Source: Clostridiales bacterium (lineage in GTDB: Bacteria > Bacillota > Clostridia > Saccharofermentanales > Saccharofermentanaceae). Taken from it: 38,624 nt of DNA. The notes beneath the pieces are model-generated. The model saw only the letters and a list, made by a program, of their open reading frames with translations, did no database searches and was not told the DNA's origin. The DNA is taken from NCBI GenBank assembly GCA_017940895.1, contig JAGAXM010000021.1, positions 1 through 38,624 on the forward strand, read 5' to 3'. Positions within the stretch are counted from its first letter, which is position 1, and every line of letters starts with the position of its first letter. Below are positions 25,173 through 34,163 of the stretch, piece by piece. A program made the translations under genes and the position numbers.

Positions 25173-26764
25173 CGAATAATAATCCTGTTGGGCACTGTTG
25201 CAAAAGTATATACATTATACCCCATATCAAGAGTATAAGAATAGAAAGCAGCAGCTCTTCCGCCGGGAGCGATCTGATCTGCATCATCATCGATAAACAG
25301 ACCCGAAGGATTCATCGAATCATACCAGGAATAGTCATATACCCATTCACCGTGATCATTGACAGTAATATAGTCGAATTGCGCGTCCCCTACAGCCTCG
25401 AACACGTCCTCCTGAACACCGGGAGTGGTGTATGAGGTAAAGAGTATCGAATCCTCATGTCCGGACAGTGAGAAGACCAGTGAGCTGTTGGACACTTCCC
25501 TCGATCCTACCTCTTCCACACACGGATCCCACGTATGATATACATGCATATTAAGTCCCATGACATCATAGTCATCGCCGGCATTTACATAGACAACGTT
25601 ATCCATACCGCGGATAAGTCCCACAAGATCATCGGCGACTGCGATTCTGGAACTCTCCCATTCCTCCTGATGTGCATAAATGGTATCGAGCATCCCGTCC
25701 GTATAATCCTGAATATAGATATTGTCGATCGTTATCAGATCACCGTCTTCGCGCAGCACATCATAAACGGATCCTATATGGTGATCATTAAGAGTAGTGA
25801 TGATCCACGCCGTGACATGATAATCGTGGTCTCTGATTATTCGCTCGAGATGACGCAAGTTACCATAGTGGCCGCCGTCGATTATGATGAGATTGTTATC
25901 GGCATCCTCGACGGTATAAAGATAGTTCTGTCCCCAGTTGGGACCGTACTGCGTCACGTACCACTCGTCACCTTCGGGTCCGGGCGCGGGATTATAGTAC
26001 AGCCTGTAACAGCCAGATGTGCCCGAATACGCATAACCGTATCTTGAGCTTACCTCCTCGTCGATCACGGTGTAATCCATAGTAACGACTACTTTCACAC
26101 CGGAAGACGAAGCAACTGAGAACAGATACTCCGAATCCGGATCAGGAGAACTGACACTGTCCACAAGCTTCATATAAACCGTGCTGATGTTACCCATAAA
26201 GCCGAAGTAATTCCTGCCTGCCGCCTGAACTATCGACGGATCCGCAACTCTTATCATCTCCACCGCCTGCCTCGGAACGACACAGTTCGGCTCGGGATCG
26301 AGACTTACGATCGCTTCGGCAAGATCCAGAGTTTCCTGATCTACCTGCACAAGGTTTTCGGCTCTCTTATACAGCCCCGCTTCCTGCGAGTATATATTTG
26401 TTCCTGTAACAACGAGAAGTCCTGCCATCAGTGCCGCCAAAGGTATCTTCACGGCATTCTTACGGATGCGGGACAGCACAAGCACCGCTGTGTACACAAG
26501 AAGGATCGCCTCCGGCAAAAGCCACAGGAAACGCTTATAAGAACTGTCGGCATAGATATACTTATACAGATGCGGCGCGAACAGCAGCAACACGTTCAGA
26601 ACGACCGGCGCGCAGACCCGTGCTATATCCTTACGGTTAAGGACGGCGATCACAAGCACGCATATGCCCATCACGATGAGCCTTATAAATCCGCCCTCGT
26701 ATTCACTTACAGAGGACAGGATCTCGCGCATTATGTCTTTCATCTCACTCAGACTCAGAAGCAT
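25169..26764 (-). CDS. Membrane protein with an inactive-looking metallo-beta-lactamase domain
   Basis: A 531-residue protein. Residues 1-125 have about four hydrophobic segments with YKRFLWLLPEAIL, a pattern I associate with the C-terminal half of DUF6077 proteins. An extracytoplasmic linker follows, then a metallo-beta-lactamase-like domain (about 265-531). It keeps the fold markers (LYTVEDADNNLIIIDGG, NSSLVFSLSGHEDSILF) but the metal sites are changed: TTLNDHH (323-329) replaces the H-x-D-x-D-H motif, Tyr445 stands where Asp350 of the lipoprotein aligns, and Asp470-His471 replaces His-His. It may bind glycan or regulate the active homologue two genes away. It overlaps the preceding gene by 10 bases in another frame. 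Confidence 0.8.
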   Translation of the reverse strand: MLLSLSEMKDIMREILSSVSEYEGGFIRLIVMGICVLVIAVLNRKDIARVCAPVVLNVLLLFAPHLYKYIYADSSYKRFLWLLPEAILLVYTAVLVLSRIRKNAVKIPLAALMAGLLVVTGTNIYSQEAGLYKRAENLVQVDQETLDLAEAIVSLDPEPNCVVPRQAVEMIRVADPSIVQAAGRNYFGFMGNISTVYMKLVDSVSSPDPDSEYLFSVASSSGVKVVVTMDYTVIDEEVSSRYGYAYSGTSGCYRLYYNPAPGPEGDEWYVTQYGPNWGQNYLYTVEDADNNLIIIDGGHYGNLRHLERIIRDHDYHVTAWIITTLNDHHIGSVYDVLREDGDLITIDNIYIQDYTDGMLDTIYAHQEEWESSRIAVADDLVGLIRGMDNVVYVNAGDDYDVMGLNMHVYHTWDPCVEEVGSREVSNSSLVFSLSGHEDSILFTSYTTPGVQEDVFEAVGDAQFDYITVNDHGEWVYDYSWYDSMNPSGLFIDDDADQIAPGGRAAAFYSYTLDMGYNVYTFATVPNRIIIR

Positions 26765-27864
26765 AGCAGCATCTCGTTTCTGATACAGATGGAGAATACG
26801 GCAAGCGCCGCGGGGATCACTGCGCTTATCAGGATCAGTACCGACACCTTAACGGATCTCCTCGCGATCCCGTAGACGACACCATAGACGGCGAGCAACA
26901 TCGGGATAAGCAGCGTTGCCATACTCGATGTAAGACAGCCCGCAAGCGACACAATAAACAGCAGAATATAGCTGGACTTCTCGGGACTTCGGTAAATGCG
27001 GTACAGGACCCACAGCAGCGCCGGGATGATGATACCCGCAAGGATCGCCTTACCCTGCCACAAGCGGATAAGGAAAACCGTTTCTCTCGTACTTATCGCA
27101 GAATACTGGAAGATTGCATATAAGAATAAAAGCGCCACGGCGAAAAACGCATACGCTTCTTTATGCTTGGAAGACTTAAGCCTGTCAACGCCTTCGATCA
27201 ATTCGGAAATGAGGTTATAGTAAACGCACGCCGCCAGGATATAAAGTACAACCGGATATACGGTGTGCATGAACATAGTCACACTTGTGGAAGTAACCAT
27301 CGCACAAACGGCACAGAAGACGGCATGCGGTGCCACTATATCTTTCGCGGCATCAACGCCGTAAGACCACCTGTCATAAACGATGCCGGTAGAAGGATCT
27401 GCAAGAAAAAGCGTATCGGTCCTTATCATATCCGCTGCAGTGACAACGAATCTGGAATCATCCTGATCAACGACATACAGACGAACGGAGTTGACTATCA
27501 CCGTTCCAAGAACAACAAGCAGAAGCGCGAGTGTAATGTATTCGATCACTCCGTATGACTTAAGTCCGGCTTTTATGTTTTTGATCGGGAGAGGTACGGC
27601 ATGAGTCTTAACGATCCCCGCGATAATGATAAGCACGATAAGAAGCAGATACAGAATTACGACGACCGTAAAGCGCACCTTAAAGAAAGCGCATGGTACG
27701 GCTAATATCTCACATAATGCCATCATGGAGATGAACCCGACTGTATAGTCGTTGACCGCACTTTCTTCGAGTCCCGTGAAGCGCGTTACCGTTCCTCCTA
27801 ATACGAACGGAAGCAGGAACAGGAACAGAAAGATTAGTGCCGCACTGATGATCATCCCCAACAT
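26755..27864 (-). CDS. DUF6077-like polytopic membrane protein
   Basis: A 369-residue membrane protein with about ten segments. FVLGGTVTRFTGLEESAVNDYTVGF at the start has the G..v.....l......y..G pattern of DUF6077 proteins; DDSRFVVTAADMIRTDTL is an extracytoplasmic acidic loop that could serve a GT-C-like active site. It ends abruptly at MLLCF, in the middle of what is usually a longer membrane domain, and the next gene begins with the missing-looking segment. The ATG at 27864 has no ribosome site, and TATAAT lies 7 bases upstream, overlapping the stop of the previous gene. It is probably a half of a split protein working with its neighbour. Function unknown. Confidence 0.75.
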   Translation of the reverse strand: MLGMIISAALIFLFLFLLPFVLGGTVTRFTGLEESAVNDYTVGFISMMALCEILAVPCAFFKVRFTVVVILYLLLIVLIIIAGIVKTHAVPLPIKNIKAGLKSYGVIEYITLALLLVVLGTVIVNSVRLYVVDQDDSRFVVTAADMIRTDTLFLADPSTGIVYDRWSYGVDAAKDIVAPHAVFCAVCAMVTSTSVTMFMHTVYPVVLYILAACVYYNLISELIEGVDRLKSSKHKEAYAFFAVALLFLYAIFQYSAISTRETVFLIRLWQGKAILAGIIIPALLWVLYRIYRSPEKSSYILLFIVSLAGCLTSSMATLLIPMLLAVYGVVYGIARRSVKVSVLILISAVIPAALAVFSICIRNEMLLCF

Positions 27865-27872
27865 AAGTAAGA

Positions 27873-29168
27873 TTATAACAGGATTACTCCTACAACATTC
27901 TTATCCATGCTTGATAATACATTCAATTCCTCATCGATATCGTAATACTTCGACTTCGATCTCTCCTCTATAAGGACAACATCATTACAGTCTGCAAGCT
28001 TCATTCTGGAATCCGCATTATTAAGGATATCCATGGCTTCAACTGTCTGTATATTCTTAAGTTCTTTGCTGATGCTCTTGATCTTATCCTGAGCCTTCTG
28101 TTCGGAAGCCGTTCCTGTAAGAAGCAGCTTGCCGTCGGAGCATCTGTAATTCATGATATTCGCGATAATCATCGCATCGCTCTGTCCCAGATCCTTAACG
28201 TTATATCTGTTACGGAATCTGGTATCATCCGTAACCTTATTGCTGAGAATATAGAACAGTACAAGAACACCTGCGTACATTACCATTCCGATGATAAGTC
28301 CCGCCGCACCGTACTTAACGAGTGTAGCCTTGCTGATCGATGTAACAGGAGCTCTGTTCAGGTTAACGGGCTCGGCGATATTCTTCTGATTGTTGGTAAG
28401 GTTATTGAGCTTGGCATACAGATCGGTTATGTACAGATCCGTATAGTAATGATCATTCATTATGGACATCTCGCTGCTCTGGGAATACTGTCTGGAGATC
28501 ATCTCACACTCATGACCGATAGTTCCGGATATGTGTGCTGTTATGTCCGGCATCGCATCGATAACGGCATCCAGGATGCATTCCGTCTGCTCTTCGTTCT
28601 CACCGTAGACCAGGATCTGAATATAGCCTCCCAAGTCATGATCGACCGTCATTGTCCAATATGTACCCGTATTATCGGGATTAACAGAAATAAGCTCGCG
28701 CAGGTACTCTTCCGGAATCGACATGCTGTCAGATAATTCACTCAGGTATTCGCCGTTGGTGATCGCATAAATATATGCATTCGTTACAGCCTGCGCGTCA
28801 TAGCTGTCAGTGCTGATACCGTATATACCGAACGATGCCGAAGAACAGGATACGGAATAAGGATTCAGATTATAGTAGATGGAGTTCTGCGTATATTCAT
28901 CCGCCTCGTCAGCCTTCTGATAAAGCTGATACATCTCATTGTTCAGATTGATCTGACCTTCGCTGTAGCTGTCATACAGCTGATCATAAGGCAGGGCTCC
29001 CTCCTGTACGGGTTCGACTGTCTCCGGCACAAAAGTAAAATACTTAATGCCGACGCAGATCGCGCAGCAGATCAGACCCGCGATCAGTATGCCCAACCAT
29101 CTTTTCAGAACATACTTGATCATGGATACCAGTGAGATTTCAAAATTAGTATTGATGTACTTGTTCAT
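27873..29168 (-). CDS. Chain-length determinant (Wzz/PCP family) with degenerate kinase-like tail
   Basis: A 431-residue membrane protein. It has membrane segments at about 25-45 and 283-306 flanking an extracytoplasmic, largely helical domain, and the PCP-type join VNLNRAPVTSISK before the second segment. The family controls polymer length through Wzy. The cytoplasmic tail (about 315-431) resembles a BY-kinase fold: MIIANIMNY, LLLTGTASEQKAQDKI where a Walker A loop would be, then CNDVVLIEE at the Walker B position. The Gly-Lys-Ser/Thr needed for ATP is absent and there is no tyrosine cluster. So it is a PCP with a dead kinase relic. A good ribosome site, GGAGG, precedes the ATG. Confidence 0.88.
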   Translation of the reverse strand: MNKYINTNFEISLVSMIKYVLKRWLGILIAGLICCAICVGIKYFTFVPETVEPVQEGALPYDQLYDSYSEGQINLNNEMYQLYQKADEADEYTQNSIYYNLNPYSVSCSSASFGIYGISTDSYDAQAVTNAYIYAITNGEYLSELSDSMSIPEEYLRELISVNPDNTGTYWTMTVDHDLGGYIQILVYGENEEQTECILDAVIDAMPDITAHISGTIGHECEMISRQYSQSSEMSIMNDHYYTDLYITDLYAKLNNLTNNQKNIAEPVNLNRAPVTSISKATLVKYGAAGLIIGMVMYAGVLVLFYILSNKVTDDTRFRNRYNVKDLGQSDAMIIANIMNYRCSDGKLLLTGTASEQKAQDKIKSISKELKNIQTVEAMDILNNADSRMKLADCNDVVLIEERSKSKYYDIDEELNVLSSMDKNVVGVILL

Positions 29169-29198
29169 TTCCGCCTCCGTGATGTACCTGCTTCACTA

Positions 29199-30602
29199 TT
29201 AGAATATAGATTTACGCTTCTTGACTGATAATACAAGATATATGCCTATTGCCGCACCCAGCGCCCATCTTATTATCCACTGATCGATAAGAAGATAATT
29301 GATCACACACATGAACATAACTATGAGCAAGCCGATAAACACCGGCGCACTGTTAAGAGGATAACGCTCTTCTTTCCATACATTGACTATCACTGTATGA
29401 ATGATCGCCAAAGTAAGATAACTGATAAGTGTAGCGATAGCCGCTCCGTACATTCCCATCGAAGGGATCATAATGCAGTTCAGGATAATATTCTCGACTG
29501 CGGCAAATATCGTACCGATCGCGATTATCCTTGTCTTCCCCTTAAAGAACTCATAGTTTACGGGGAACTGATAAACAAACGTGAAGTAAACAACTATCGT
29601 CAGATACGGGATGATCGGGACGCCCGACCAGAATTCCCTGTCAGAGAACAGCTGTGATACTTCTTTGGACAGGAGAATAAAGCCGCATGCAAGAACGGTA
29701 AACACCTGCACATAGTTCTTCACCCTTATGTTCAGCTTGGAGTAATCCTTCTTATCAAGATCCTCATACAGGAACGGAACCCAGCTGCTGTTAAGCGCAT
29801 TAAGGATGATATTAAGCATCGATACGAAAGAATAGAAGAAGCTGTAGATACCGATCTCGGACTCGGAGATCTCAAACATATCCATCATGATCCTGTCGGA
29901 CGATGTCAGCACCTGATGCGACAGAGTGTGGAACAGCGTAGGAATACCGAAAGCGAAGCTGTAAAGCCAGTACTTCTTGACGTAGCCCGCAGGCTGCTCG
30001 CGGAAGATCAGAATCCATACTATCAACGCTATCAGTATATTCGGGCACGCGATACCAAGTATGCGTCCCATATACAGATTCTTCGGGTTGCCGGGCCAGT
30101 ACAGTACAAGTATGACTGACAGCAGCGTGGCAGACAGTACTACCGTCGAGGATACTATCATGTTTGCCGAAGCCTTCTTCTCGTAGATCCACGCCATGTT
30201 GGCAAAGCCCAGCACGAACGACGCTGCCGACTCTACGAAAAGCAGGATATACATGGTTATCGGAAGCTTAAAGAAAACCGATGTGATCGGGAACACCGCG
30301 ATACCGACGACAGTTGTTATCAGACACATGCAGGTACCGCCGATAAGGATACTGGATCTGAATCTCTTGTAATCGTCCTTAAAGGCATACATACCGGTCT
30401 GGATGCCCTGTCCGCAGCCCAATGCGATTATGCAGGAAAGAACGTTAAACCATGACAGATACAACGAGTACTTACCGAACTGCGCAGTACCCAGCATCTT
30501 GGTAAACATAGGCATCGTAATGAGAGCGACACCCGTTCTTATCACCGTGCTTATGAAGTTAAACACGGTCTGTGAATTAGCACTTTTAATGTTGAATCTC
30601 AT
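29199..30602 (-). CDS. Wzx-type lipid-linked oligosaccharide flippase
   Basis: A 467-residue membrane protein with about 12 to 14 segments of the MATE/MOP superfamily. It opens with SANSQTVFNFISTVIRTGVA and TMPMFTKMLGTAQFGKYSLY, the standard N-terminus of polysaccharide flippases. It should move the undecaprenyl-linked repeat unit to the outer face for polymerisation by the Wzy-like protein. The start overlaps the end of the Wzy-like gene by 17 bases; a GAGGT lies about 12 bases before the ATG. Confidence 0.95.
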   Translation of the reverse strand: MRFNIKSANSQTVFNFISTVIRTGVALITMPMFTKMLGTAQFGKYSLYLSWFNVLSCIIALGCGQGIQTGMYAFKDDYKRFRSSILIGGTCMCLITTVVGIAVFPITSVFFKLPITMYILLFVESAASFVLGFANMAWIYEKKASANMIVSSTVVLSATLLSVILVLYWPGNPKNLYMGRILGIACPNILIALIVWILIFREQPAGYVKKYWLYSFAFGIPTLFHTLSHQVLTSSDRIMMDMFEISESEIGIYSFFYSFVSMLNIILNALNSSWVPFLYEDLDKKDYSKLNIRVKNYVQVFTVLACGFILLSKEVSQLFSDREFWSGVPIIPYLTIVVYFTFVYQFPVNYEFFKGKTRIIAIGTIFAAVENIILNCIMIPSMGMYGAAIATLISYLTLAIIHTVIVNVWKEERYPLNSAPVFIGLLIVMFMCVINYLLIDQWIIRWALGAAIGIYLVLSVKKRKSIF

Positions 30603-31989
30603 TCTTATTTCTATACCTCAGATACCGGTCGATTATAATAGCAATTACGATAACAGTAAAATACTTCAGATTAAAGAACATCTGAAACTCCGACATACTG
30701 TATATGCTTGCAAGTCTCCCGATTACAGTCCACGATACGATCACGCCGATGATCTCATTGCTGTACAGGGATCTCCAATACCAGTTTACAAAATAAGACA
30801 GTATTACCGCAGCAAACGGCAGCAATACGATAAAGCCCCAGAAATGAGTGTAGTAGTAGATGCTGGCACAGGTAGATGTGGTAAAACGGCTTCCCGTCAG
30901 AAGCTTGGCAATATAATTCTCATACGGAGTTACGAGCTCCATCATCTTATATATACCGTAGTTCATATTATGAACGGAAACATCATCCATTCCCCAGAAC
31001 CCGATGATCTCATCATTTATCTCATTGAAGTGCATCGGCACACCCTTACACTTCCCGTAAACACCCCACCAGATCTGACCCTGCTGAGCAATTCGCTGAC
31101 CCAAGTACTCGACGAATTGATTCCAGTCATATCCGTAAGTGAGCTTGTGGAATACAAAGAGTATAAGGATGAAAACTACGCTTACCCCCAGCAGTACAAG
31201 GAACAGGATAAGAAGCGTCTTCCATTCTATCTTATTAAGCTTGAATGTTACGAACAGGTACGGTATCAGCAGAATGAACAGATTGAAGAGCGCGCCGAAT
31301 TTATTACCTATCAGGAACAGATACAGTGAATATGTTAACAAGGAAGAGAGCGCCAGCACTCTTTTCTTATTTACAAGAAGCATGGGGATAACGGGGATCA
31401 TCCAGTTGGACAGCTTGCTTAACTTTGCCCAGTTTCCCGATATGATACGCTGCGCATATTCGAACCTGTCGTATCCGTAAGCAAAAGACGGCTTCATCAG
31501 CGCATTAATAAGCAGATACAGGACCATAGACTGGAACACTATACCGATGATCACGATAACAGTCTCAATGACATTCCTGTTCTGAAATTCTATCTTGACT
31601 ATGTTCATCGGCTTAAGATCGCGTGGTGCAAAATACCGGTCTATTATCAGCAACAGGAACATAAAGACAAAGTGAATGATGACGATAGGACCGAAGGCAT
31701 CATAATCACGACTGTAAGTTCTTAATTCCTGCAGGTAGAAACTGTAATTATCGATCATATAGACGCCAAGAAGATTAAGCGTCAGGAAGAACTCATAGTG
31801 AATGTATTTCATGAAGAACTCCAGCCTGAAGACGAACAGGAGAGCACAGAATACAAACCAGAATCCCAGCAGGACCGTATCCGTATTACCGGCAATATAA
31901 GCAAAACCCGAGATGGCAGCACACAACGAGATTATTACGTATAAAAGGCAGCTTTCCTTATCTGTCTTGGCGATTCTCATGGATAGCAT
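30586..31989 (-). CDS. Wzy-type O-antigen/capsule polymerase-like protein
   Basis: A 467-residue protein (464 if the ATG at 31980 is used) with about 12 membrane segments and one large extracytoplasmic loop around WNQFVEYLGQRIAQQGQIWW, GVYGKCKGVPMHFNEI and the following RFTTSTCASIYYY. The loop position and the topology fit oligosaccharide repeat-unit polymerases, whose sequences vary so much that topology and context are the main evidence. It sits directly upstream of the flippase. Neither start has a strong ribosome site; both overlap the preceding gene. Confidence 0.85.
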   Translation of the reverse strand: MLSMRIAKTDKESCLLYVIISLCAAISGFAYIAGNTDTVLLGFWFVFCALLFVFRLEFFMKYIHYEFFLTLNLLGVYMIDNYSFYLQELRTYSRDYDAFGPIVIIHFVFMFLLLIIDRYFAPRDLKPMNIVKIEFQNRNVIETVIVIIGIVFQSMVLYLLINALMKPSFAYGYDRFEYAQRIISGNWAKLSKLSNWMIPVIPMLLVNKKRVLALSSLLTYSLYLFLIGNKFGALFNLFILLIPYLFVTFKLNKIEWKTLLILFLVLLGVSVVFILILFVFHKLTYGYDWNQFVEYLGQRIAQQGQIWWGVYGKCKGVPMHFNEINDEIIGFWGMDDVSVHNMNYGIYKMMELVTPYENYIAKLLTGSRFTTSTCASIYYYTHFWGFIVLLPFAAVILSYFVNWYWRSLYSNEIIGVIVSWTVIGRLASIYSMSEFQMFFNLKYFTVIVIAIIIDRYLRYRNKNEIQH

Positions 31990-33166
31990 CGGTGAGGTAT
32001 TTTACAGCATCCGACATAATGTCCGGATTGTTGTATAAGTAATACTCATTCAATTGAGGTCTTTCATCGGAAAAGATCAATTCGGTTATTGCATTCTTTA
32101 TCTCGTCATAGTCATTGGAGACTTTCTTCGTAAAATCATAGATGGGATTTGTAAGAGCATTGCGGCTGTTATCGTTCCAGATAACCTGTACGACATTAAG
32201 TCCGCACAGTCCCGCCTCTACCAAAGCCGTGGATATATCTCCGACGACAAGTTTCGACTCGGACAGATCATCGATAAGATCAACATGGCAGCTTATGTGT
32301 TCGGACAGATCTCCGTAACTGCCGTCTATCGTCTCTCCCGGGTGAGGTCTGTATATGAAGTCAATATTCTGCTCCTTACAGATCTTCAGCACAGTATCGG
32401 CGATCTTAAGGTGTTCTTCCTTCTCGCCTTTGTTGACCTTGTACTGATTACCTATAAACAGAACGGACTTGCCGCTGCCCGTATGCTCAAGCATCTTAAA
32501 CGGATATCCGATGACCTTAACCCTGTCAGGATTCTTATTAAAGCGCTTAAGATAACACTCTCTCGTATATTCGGACCATGACCAGAAGTAATCAGCGGTA
32601 TTCGCCGTCAGAAGCTTTCCGAATGAATACTCATCAGAATAAATACCGTGCTGAATAATTACTGCAGGAATTCCCATCTGCTGCGCCGAGATAACAATAA
32701 GACGCTCGATAAACCTCTTATCATTACCCATCACAACTGCCTTGATATTATTCTTCCTGATGTACGCCTGCACGCTCTCCGCAGCCTTATTGGCATAACT
32801 CATATCATGGCTCAGAAAGCTCTTGTCGATCGCCTTCTGCCAATCCCTGTAGAAGAACTGAATATAATCAGACTTCTTGTAATCCCTGTAGAACTTTCCG
32901 GAATCGTGCAGCAGATAAATCTGATACGAAGGATCCAAGTCCCTGAAAAGCCTCTCGAACATCGGCTCGAGAATAAGAACACCCGTCTTCTTTCTCCTGC
33001 CCCGGGACTTCACCTCGAAAGTGAGATTCAGGATCTTCTTAATATATCCGGATCTCTTCCCGTCTCTTTCCTTAACTACTCCCGGATAGACTTCAGAATA
33101 GTAGTTCCTTCCGACCGAGCTGAATATCAGACTATCCTGAAACAGATTATCAAATTCAATATCCAT
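31958..33166 (-). CDS. GT-B-like glycosyltransferase of unknown specificity
   Basis: About 402 residues from the ATG at 33166; a TTG at 33178 overlapping the previous stop is the alternative. Features are GNDKRFIERL, IPAVIIQHGIYSDEYSFGK, the linker ADYFWSWSEYTRE, and in the C-terminal half VLFIGNQYK, YRPHPGE and LVVGDISTALVEAGLCGL. The R-HP...S..EA arrangement is shared by capsule GT-B transferases, CDP-glycerol:glycerophosphotransferases and sialyltransferase-like enzymes; I cannot choose among them. The NeuB-type gene upstream makes a nonulosonic acid transferase conceivable. It is cotranscribed with the Wzy-like gene, overlapping it. Confidence 0.8.
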   Translation of the reverse strand: MDIEFDNLFQDSLIFSSVGRNYYSEVYPGVVKERDGKRSGYIKKILNLTFEVKSRGRRKKTGVLILEPMFERLFRDLDPSYQIYLLHDSGKFYRDYKKSDYIQFFYRDWQKAIDKSFLSHDMSYANKAAESVQAYIRKNNIKAVVMGNDKRFIERLIVISAQQMGIPAVIIQHGIYSDEYSFGKLLTANTADYFWSWSEYTRECYLKRFNKNPDRVKVIGYPFKMLEHTGSGKSVLFIGNQYKVNKGEKEEHLKIADTVLKICKEQNIDFIYRPHPGETIDGSYGDLSEHISCHVDLIDDLSESKLVVGDISTALVEAGLCGLNVVQVIWNDNSRNALTNPIYDFTKKVSNDYDEIKNAITELIFSDERPQLNEYYLYNNPDIMSDAVKYLTDAIHENRQDR

Positions 33167-33174
33167 ATCTTCGA

Positions 33175-34149
33175 TCAACTGATACCAAACAACTCTTTGT
33201 TCTGCTGATAGTATTCTTTCATGCCGGCAGTCTGCGGTCCGAATGAGAAATGTCCGACAACAGTGTTCTCACATACCATGATGGGTCTGGACTGAAGCAT
33301 ACAATACGTGCACAGTTCAACCTCGTCATCACCCATGCCGCTGATATCACGCTCTACCGTAAAGTATCCCATCTGCTCGACAGTTTCCTTCGCGAAAAGG
33401 ATCGCACCTATACTGAAGCGGATAGCACACGCCGAGCATGCATACTCTTTGGAAGAGAATATCTCATTTAACTTATCAATAGACGGAACGAATCCCCCTT
33501 TGCCCCAGAAGAACTTGGCTGTCTCCGGATCGTTCTCTATCTTCCTGTCCGCACCCGCAGCATAAACGGGCTTCTCGAACATCTCCGTGTACTTAGCGAC
33601 CAGATCCAGTTCCTTCAATATCTTCAGATGTCCGTAGCCGTTCACGGGAAGAAGCGGCGCGATCACACCTACGCGGTACTCGCCTTTCTGCTCCCTTAGG
33701 AAAGCTTCCATCATCTTCTCGAAGAAGCCCTTGGTTACGAATATATCCTCATCAAGCTTATATATGTACTTGGCGGCGGGGTGACTCTTGATCGCGATGT
33801 TCTGCACAAGACAGACATTGTTCTCCTTCGTGCTCAGATAGGACCAGCCGTTCTGCTCACACATCTTACTGATATCATCAGAGAACAGTCCCGATGTGAT
33901 CACGCACACATCAATATCAGAAGGGATATAAGCTTTAATTCGTCCGAATACGTTCTCGCTCAGGTAACCCTTGTATCCTGCAAGAACTATACACAACTTA
34001 TCAGAACCTTTGGATCTGTCGATGAGCTGACCCGTATATCTGAATTTATTATCCTCGATACGCTTATCATGGCGCTCCTTGAGCCAGAAATAAGCGTTCT
34101 TAAACAGTATATTCTTCTTAATCTTCCTCTTAAACGCGGATAAAGACAT
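33175..34149 (-). CDS. GT-A-like glycosyltransferase of unclear family
   Basis: A 324-residue protein. LCIVLAGYKGYLSENVFGRI begins a nucleotide-binding fold, KENNVCLVQNIAI follows, and YIYKLDEDIFV is a DXD-like metal motif. Later parts (FFWGKGGFVPSID, then SIGAILFAKETVEQMGYFTV and ISGMGDDEVELC) resemble the acceptor half of GT2-type enzymes that adjust chain ends. It lies between glycosyltransferases and has a good ribosome site (GGGAG, 6 bases before ATG). It probably adds one sugar to the repeat unit; the donor is unknown. Confidence 0.8.
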   Translation of the reverse strand: MSLSAFKRKIKKNILFKNAYFWLKERHDKRIEDNKFRYTGQLIDRSKGSDKLCIVLAGYKGYLSENVFGRIKAYIPSDIDVCVITSGLFSDDISKMCEQNGWSYLSTKENNVCLVQNIAIKSHPAAKYIYKLDEDIFVTKGFFEKMMEAFLREQKGEYRVGVIAPLLPVNGYGHLKILKELDLVAKYTEMFEKPVYAAGADRKIENDPETAKFFWGKGGFVPSIDKLNEIFSSKEYACSACAIRFSIGAILFAKETVEQMGYFTVERDISGMGDDEVELCTYCMLQSRPIMVCENTVVGHFSFGPQTAGMKEYYQQNKELFGIS

Positions 34150-34163
34150 ACACGCTCCCAGTT

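Noticed and set aside
30403..31329. 308-codon plus-strand open frame opposite the flippase/polymerase junction
   Set aside because: It spans two well-supported minus-strand membrane protein genes and has no recognisable domain.
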